Assembly: GCA_030374735.1 (NCBI GenBank)
Contig: JASCIV010000040.1
Span: 1 to 64,000, forward strand
Direction of reading: 5' to 3'
Source: Gracilaria caudata
Taxonomy: Eukaryota > Rhodophyta > Florideophyceae > Gracilariales > Gracilariaceae
Length of the DNA: 64,000 nt
Shown here in pieces: positions 59,055-64,000 of this stretch. A program made the translations under genes and the position numbers. The notes under the pieces are model-generated. The model saw only the letters and a list, made by a program, of their open reading frames with translations. It searched no databases and had not been told where the DNA came from. Within the stretch, counting starts at the first letter, position 1. The number at the start of each line of letters is the position of its first letter.

Positions 59055-59724
59055 CATGAATTTCGTCCGATCGGTAGGTTCCTTTTAGAACGCCAGACTC
59101 AGCAATTGCCATCAATATCCACCGCGTCTTCTACGCTGACCGGCCTCTGCGCGTTGTTTCGTGGATTACTATCTATGTAAAACAGTTTTCCATTCCAGTG
59201 CTGCCGTTGGGACAGCGCCGAATGCGCTCTCGAAATGGGCTCAATGGGTAGCGTTCTACTCGAGCTGGGCTTACGGGCGATTGTTAGGTTATCCCTAGCA
59301 GCTATTTTGTGTTCTGTACAAGTATTGCGTAATGGTCTTACGCGAGAAGCCTGGGCACACTCTTAATCTCTTATGGCAGCCCTTGGTGCGATGTTGGGAT
59401 TAAGAAGGGCTATAGGGTTAAACGGGTAGACTGCTGCAAAGCAAAGCGTCCTTATGCATCGTATGTCGGCATACCTTTTGTAGCACTCACGCACTAACAA
59501 TACTTGAACAGTTGGTTGCCGCTTGATTCAAAGCGATGCCAGTACGGAGAACATGGGTTACACAGAATCATCAGTTATGAAATGGAATACATCTGCACAG
59601 AAGTTAACGAAGCAGTTTTGGACATTCAATCGAGGAAGGTGCACGGTTGCGTTTCCCTTGTATGCAGGGGTACAGATATGGGTTTATGCAAAGACTTTCA
59701 TGAGTTTTCTTATCTTTTTGAGAC
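59055..59724. other. Convergent 3' region, nothing seen
   Basis: The region separates two genes whose ends face each other. Short frames in the right half overlap and are unsupported. Confidence 0.5.
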
Positions 59725-61587
59725 TTAAACGCGAGTGCGATCTTTGGCTTCAAGTGCCTCTTTTGCGAGCGTGCTGATGAATCCAATCTTCCCCTCCTTC
59801 ACTTTTGCTTCGTATTTTGTCTTCATAGCCTCCCACTCATCGCTGAAATCCTCGAGTACCTGCTCAGTGGTCTGATTTGACCCGCCCATCATTTGACCCG
59901 TGCTTTCATTCTTGTATTCACTAAATCGAACAGTTTCCGGAGTATAAGCAACTTTGGTTACGTCTATGCCGTAGTAAGCAATCAAAGATGCTAAGAAGCG
60001 TTTGCTTCCCATGTTTCGGAAGACAGTTCCTAGACATGCCACGATATGCCTGTTGAACTCGCAATATTTAGGATGCCAGCGGTGCAATAAGTTTGGCTCA
60101 ATGGCTTGGAATATTGAGATTTGCGGATGGTTCATGAATTCTTGATGAAGAGTAACATCTTCGAAACCCCATCCGACCAATTTCTTCTGATTCTCATGCA
60201 GGGCCCAGGCCTGGGTCCTTTCAAAATCACTCTTATACACGCAGAGCATTCCATATGCTCCACTACGCCAATATCCATGCTCCTTTTCAACCCGAGTGCC
60301 GTACGGGTACATGCTGTACACTACTGGATAGTACACTTGATAGTTTTGATGTGTATTATACCTGCAGTTGTCGAAGAATTCTTTTTTGATCACCATATCA
60401 ACGTCGCAGAAGAACATGAGGGCATTTGAAGGAACATACTTCGATCCATCCAATAAAGCCTTCGATCTGGAAAAGTTCCCGAAGTGATCCCCTGTGGTTT
60501 CCACGACTTGTACCCGGTGACCATCTGAAAAATCTCCCTCAGTGATACCGATCTGCATTTCTCGCAAGGTCTCGGCGGCACTCAACAAATGGACGGCCCC
60601 TCCGTGAGTGGACACAACAACACGCAAATTGAGCCCAGCAGCAGTCAAGTCTTTTAAGTTGTCATAGAATGACTGGAGCTGCTCAACCCTTCCTGTGTAT
60701 GGCACAACAAGATAAATTGGTGAGTCCCGGGGAGGAACTTCCGTGTTAACAAGAACATCACAAAACTTCTGTGTGAAGCCCCTTCTGATGGTAATCGTTG
60801 CGTTTTTCTCTTCCACCTCCTCTGTATCATCGCCTATTGCCTTTGTTAGCGTGAACCCTCCGTTCAACTTGTACTCGAGTCCCCAGAAGCGATTCATGCG
60901 CACATACTTGTTACCAAGGTACATTCTTTCCAGATTCCAGGGAGTATCATTGCGGTAATATTCGTGCAGAACCCGAAGAATAATGTGATCCGTTTGGTTT
61001 ATCTCTTCATTCCACTGCTTCCGACAAACATCAACTGGGCAGGCAAACTCATATTCTTCTGTGTAGTACATATCGTCCTGAACCAAACTCCATATCGACG
61101 AGTTGTGGGCCCCACTATCCTTGACGGGCTCTGGACGATAATAACATTTCTCACCGATGTAGCTCCATTGGTCAATATCGCATTTCTCCGTTGGACAACT
61201 CATTTCAGGAGAGCGAGAAGTATGAAGAGACGGCCAGAACCTGGCAAAACTTTGCTCTCCACCTCTTGTGGTCGCAGGTGGTCCTTCAGCACTCATCGAT
61301 TGGTCTTCCGAGGAGTAGTACCTCCGCGACAATAAGTTGTCGTTCCCGCCTTCAGTAAGAGATGCTATCTCCAAATTCTTCCTGTAAAGTAGGGACGCAA
61401 CAAGGATTATAGCAATAAACTGCAACGGTATTACGATACTTTCCAGCACGTTTTCCACGGAGAGCTGAGAGCCGAAGACACGTCGAATGAATTTGAATCC
61501 AGAGCTGCGGGAGTATCGTGAACGGCGATAACTGGACACAGATGTCGTAGAGACGGACGGGGCTTGAGTTCCAGGGGAATTATTCAT
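59725..61587 (-). CDS. Chondroitin N-acetylgalactosaminyltransferase-type glycosyltransferase
   Basis: 620 aa, type II membrane protein: short Ser/Arg-rich cytosolic tail, one membrane span (about 47-68, VIPLQFIAIILVASLLY), a Cys-containing stem, and a catalytic domain from about 270. The domain follows CSGalNAcT/chondroitin synthase: PIYLVVPYTGRVEQLQSFYD, then a DXD metal site in MFFCDVDMVIKKEFFD (about 394), YWRSGAYGMLCVYKSDF, and GWGFEDVTLHQEF, the counterpart of GWGxEDxD. It is expected in the Golgi, transferring a hexosamine or hexose to a growing glycan. Red algae make sulfated galactans, not chondroitin, so a role in that matrix is a reasonable inference. Confidence 0.85.
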   Translation of the reverse strand: MNNSPGTQAPSVSTTSVSSYRRSRYSRSSGFKFIRRVFGSQLSVENVLESIVIPLQFIAIILVASLLYRKNLEIASLTEGGNDNLLSRRYYSSEDQSMSAEGPPATTRGGEQSFARFWPSLHTSRSPEMSCPTEKCDIDQWSYIGEKCYYRPEPVKDSGAHNSSIWSLVQDDMYYTEEYEFACPVDVCRKQWNEEINQTDHIILRVLHEYYRNDTPWNLERMYLGNKYVRMNRFWGLEYKLNGGFTLTKAIGDDTEEVEEKNATITIRRGFTQKFCDVLVNTEVPPRDSPIYLVVPYTGRVEQLQSFYDNLKDLTAAGLNLRVVVSTHGGAVHLLSAAETLREMQIGITEGDFSDGHRVQVVETTGDHFGNFSRSKALLDGSKYVPSNALMFFCDVDMVIKKEFFDNCRYNTHQNYQVYYPVVYSMYPYGTRVEKEHGYWRSGAYGMLCVYKSDFERTQAWALHENQKKLVGWGFEDVTLHQEFMNHPQISIFQAIEPNLLHRWHPKYCEFNRHIVACLGTVFRNMGSKRFLASLIAYYGIDVTKVAYTPETVRFSEYKNESTGQMMGGSNQTTEQVLEDFSDEWEAMKTKYEAKVKEGKIGFISTLAKEALEAKDRTRV

Positions 61588-62415
61588 AGCTCAGATACGG
61601 GAGAGAACAACACCTTTCTTCCTCAGTAGGGCTTCTGGAGATGCTAGTAGGAATACTTTCTGGTACGCACCGCGAAGCTGTGCATGAGAGGCGGTCTGCT
61701 AAACTCAAGAGTAATACTTCGTTACCAAAACTGAATCATTGTGAGAGAATGTTAGTCGTTGATCAAGTTGCGAGCCAAAAGAACATTGAGACAGGTATGG
61801 AACCATAAGCAAATCGGGACAGGAGGTGAAGAACATCATTTATCCCGAATTAGCAGTGAGGGAACACGCTTTCTTCCTGTGGCCCTATTGCACATGAACC
61901 GAAGCTTGGTCTCAGGGCACTAAGGTTAGATTACTACCTGATGTCCATGGGCCATGTTTTTAAGGCAAACGCTTCTGCAACTTCTCGAACTGTGGGGCTC
62001 CCCAGCATTCTTCATGAATGTGGTGAACTAACCTTTGACTCAACGCCCATATACCGAATAGCATTTATTTCTCATATTACATCGATTTCGCGGACAATGG
62101 GGAAACCCAAGCGCCAATTGTTCTTTGAACGAATAACTTACCCCTTTCATTGACTTCGAGTTTGAACTAACGAATATGAAAGTACAACAGGACAGTTCTG
62201 CATCTGCGTCGATGGAGGTCGCATGTTTCTTCTTGCCAAATGCAATAGTTGCCATAGGTGCTACTCTCGCACTCTGTACCATTAAAGGTTTCTGAACAAC
62301 ACTTTTTCACTTCTTTTAGATCCACGCTTCTGCATTGCAGAATCTGCAAGTTGACATGCGGTGGGCGCAAAAGCCCTTCAAAAGTTGATTAGTTGGTAAA
62401 GGGCTTCCTTGACTG
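61588..62415. other. Intergenic, no supported gene
   Basis: The left end should contain the glycosyltransferase promoter. A Cys-rich minus frame at 62167-62370 lacks an ATG and is not called. Confidence 0.45.
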
Positions 62416-64000
62416 TTACCCGCTACCAACCGCTCTGGGCCTCCACGAAGGAAACAGAATCATGCCCATGAGATTACGAAAGTTGTCAACCTTTGACAGG
62501 AGACCTCTCCCGTACATAAAGTCATTAATTTCGGCTGCAAGCTCAAACGCGTTAGTTCCAGTTGGGTATTTGAAAGCCTTGGGGATGGTTGTCTTGATAC
62601 CAGGAAAACGGTCGTGTGTTACGGCTTTCAAAATACAACATCCTCGAAGCCCTTCAATACCAGCAAAGCGATCAGAACCACTCTGCTTTGTGCCGCCGAA
62701 AGGCATACTTTGGCACAAGTAGTTTGTAGCAAAGTCGTTTACATTCGACATACCTACTCGCAATTTGGAGATTATTGATTGAGCTCTCCTGGTATTCCCG
62801 GAAAACACTGAGGAGCCCAAACCAAACTGACAGTCGTTGATCATTCGCACAAGCTGTTCGTCATCGTTCCACGCAAAGACGGTCATTACCGGACCAAAAA
62901 CCTCTTCATTGGCAATTTCCATTTTTGCAGTCACATCCTTGAGCACCGTCGGCTGAAAGAAAGTACCTACCCCATCAACAGTGGTGCGTGATCCACCGGT
63001 CAGTAACTTGGCACCCTTTTGCACGGCGTCCTCCACCAGTTTCTCTATCTTCTTCTGCGCATTTTCACCCAAAGTCATGGCACCAATATCGGTTCCAATG
63101 CGCAGGGATTCGACCATGGGAAGAACAATTCGCAGAAACTTGTCCTTGACGTCTTCATGTACATACACACGCTCAATGCCGATGCAGTTTTGCCCAGAGT
63201 TTTGGAATACACCGCGCATGCATATGGTAGCTGCGTGCTTCACATTGGCGTCTTGACATATAACAAACGCATCTTTGCCTCCTAGTTCAAGGCACACCGG
63301 CAGCAAACGTTGTGCGGTGCGTTCCGCGACCTGGCGCCCAACAGCGGTGGAGCCGGTGAAAAACAGCTTGTCGATTGGGGCATCGACTAGGGCTTGGCCA
63401 ATCTCGGCTTCTCCAAGAAGTAGCTGCACAAGCTGCGGCGAATGACCGCACGTAATGAGCACTCTTCGCACAATGCGAACAAAATGAAGCGACGAATAGA
63501 GAGTGTGTTCACTCGGCTTGACGACAACGGCATTGCCCGAAAACAGAGCGGCGAGCACCGGGTTGAAGAAGTTGTGCAGAGGATAGTTCCACGGAGCGAT
63601 GGCACCAATGACCCCAAGCGGCATAAAATGCAGAAGAGCAGTCTTATGCCTAGTAACAGGGCCTGTTTCTCGCGGGTCCGGACGCAATGCAGCCTCGCCA
63701 GAAGATATCAACCACCTGATCTTCTCAAGTGTGGGCAAGATTTCGCCGATGCATGCATCCAACACGGGCTTCCCAGTATCCGCATGAGAGAGATGGCTGA
63801 GCTCTTTCTGGTAGAAAAGCAGGTAGTCACGGAGCACGCGCATGACCTTTTTGCGTTGCTCAAAAGAGGTGTTCTGCCAGGATTGCTGCGCGTCTCGCGC
63901 GGCTTGCACGAGACGATCGACATCCTGCGGATCGTGGCCTTGCACGTAGCCGAGCACTTCGGATGTGGCCGGCGCGTAGCACGGGATGGCGTTGGGGGTG
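62416..64000 (-). CDS. Aldehyde dehydrogenase, ALDH22-like (N-terminus outside window)
   Basis: The frame is open to the right edge (528 codons) and upstream residues there still fit the family (IPCYAPATSEVLGYV), so the start lies beyond 64000. NAD(P)-dependent oxidation of aldehydes. Visible sites: IAPWNYPLHN, the cofactor loop FTGSTAVGRQV, the general-base Glu in LELGGKDAF, and the catalytic Cys in NSGQNCIGIERV. The C-terminal motif FAGIEGLRGCC and the long tail after it (IPKAFKYP, then a hydrophobic GMILF segment) resemble plant ALDH22A1, which is membrane-associated. No introns in the visible part. Confidence 0.9.
   Translation of the reverse strand, partial: TPNAIPCYAPATSEVLGYVQGHDPQDVDRLVQAARDAQQSWQNTSFEQRKKVMRVLRDYLLFYQKELSHLSHADTGKPVLDACIGEILPTLEKIRWLISSGEAALRPDPRETGPVTRHKTALLHFMPLGVIGAIAPWNYPLHNFFNPVLAALFSGNAVVVKPSEHTLYSSLHFVRIVRRVLITCGHSPQLVQLLLGEAEIGQALVDAPIDKLFFTGSTAVGRQVAERTAQRLLPVCLELGGKDAFVICQDANVKHAATICMRGVFQNSGQNCIGIERVYVHEDVKDKFLRIVLPMVESLRIGTDIGAMTLGENAQKKIEKLVEDAVQKGAKLLTGGSRTTVDGVGTFFQPTVLKDVTAKMEIANEEVFGPVMTVFAWNDDEQLVRMINDCQFGLGSSVFSGNTRRAQSIISKLRVGMSNVNDFATNYLCQSMPFGGTKQSGSDRFAGIEGLRGCCILKAVTHDRFPGIKTTIPKAFKYPTGTNAFELAAEINDFMYGRGLLSKVDNFRNLMGMILFPSWRPRAVGSG

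Noticed and set aside
62167..62370. Cys-rich minus-strand peptide
   Set aside because: It has no ATG start and no signal peptide; cysteine spacing fits no family.

Overview
This window looks like nuclear DNA from a photosynthetic eukaryote, most likely a red alga with a compact, intron-poor genome. Eukaryotic genes are clear: TFIIB, the PP2A scaffold subunit, UCH37-type deubiquitinase, Delta24-sterol reductase and a GLTSCR-domain chromatin protein. Plastid-related nuclear genes are also present: glutamyl-tRNA reductase with a transit-like leader, a PSRP6/cL38-like ribosomal protein and a YlxR-family protein. A chondroitin-synthase-type glycosyltransferase fits an organism that makes sulfated galactans. 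Most genes are single open exons. Three are not: a guanine deaminase (86-bp intron), the cL38-like gene (105-bp intron) and the gene cut by the left edge, which ends at a good 5' splice site. The species is an inference from gene content; no marker here names it.

Layout. 0-26 kb is mostly single-copy housekeeping sequence: a partial gene, a Harbinger-like MITE, guanine deaminase, a GARP/Myb factor, a UBL-STI1-FKBP fusion protein, PP2A-A, DHCR24/DWF1, TFIIB, a BRIP/BICRA-like SWI/SNF subunit, HemA, YlxR, and a disordered protein with sororin-like and D-box-like signals. 26-36 kb is looser: an AANAT-type acetyltransferase, a possible small secreted protein, an F-box-like protein, a decayed non-LTR retrotransposon with an RNase H domain, an orphan membrane protein and a second GNAT enzyme. 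Three copies of one short repeat, each ending in (GA)n, look like the 3' ends of that retrotransposon family with different 5' truncations.

36-54 kb is an accessory island. It holds two large paralogous NB-ARC-WD40 (NLR-like) receptors on the minus strand, an NLR pseudogene, a relic of a further copy, and, between the receptors and on the opposite strand, an ankyrin-coiled-coil protein with a glycine-rich hydrophobic segment. Promoters and 3' flanks of the receptors are duplicated too. A perfect 26-bp snap-back inverted repeat has rewritten the C-terminus of one receptor. This is the strongest candidate for an undescribed system: a tandemly evolving receptor locus with a possible membrane-acting partner.

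54-64 kb returns to ordinary genes: UCH37, the cL38-like protein, a disordered proline-rich protein, the glycosyltransferase and an ALDH22-like aldehyde dehydrogenase cut by the right edge.
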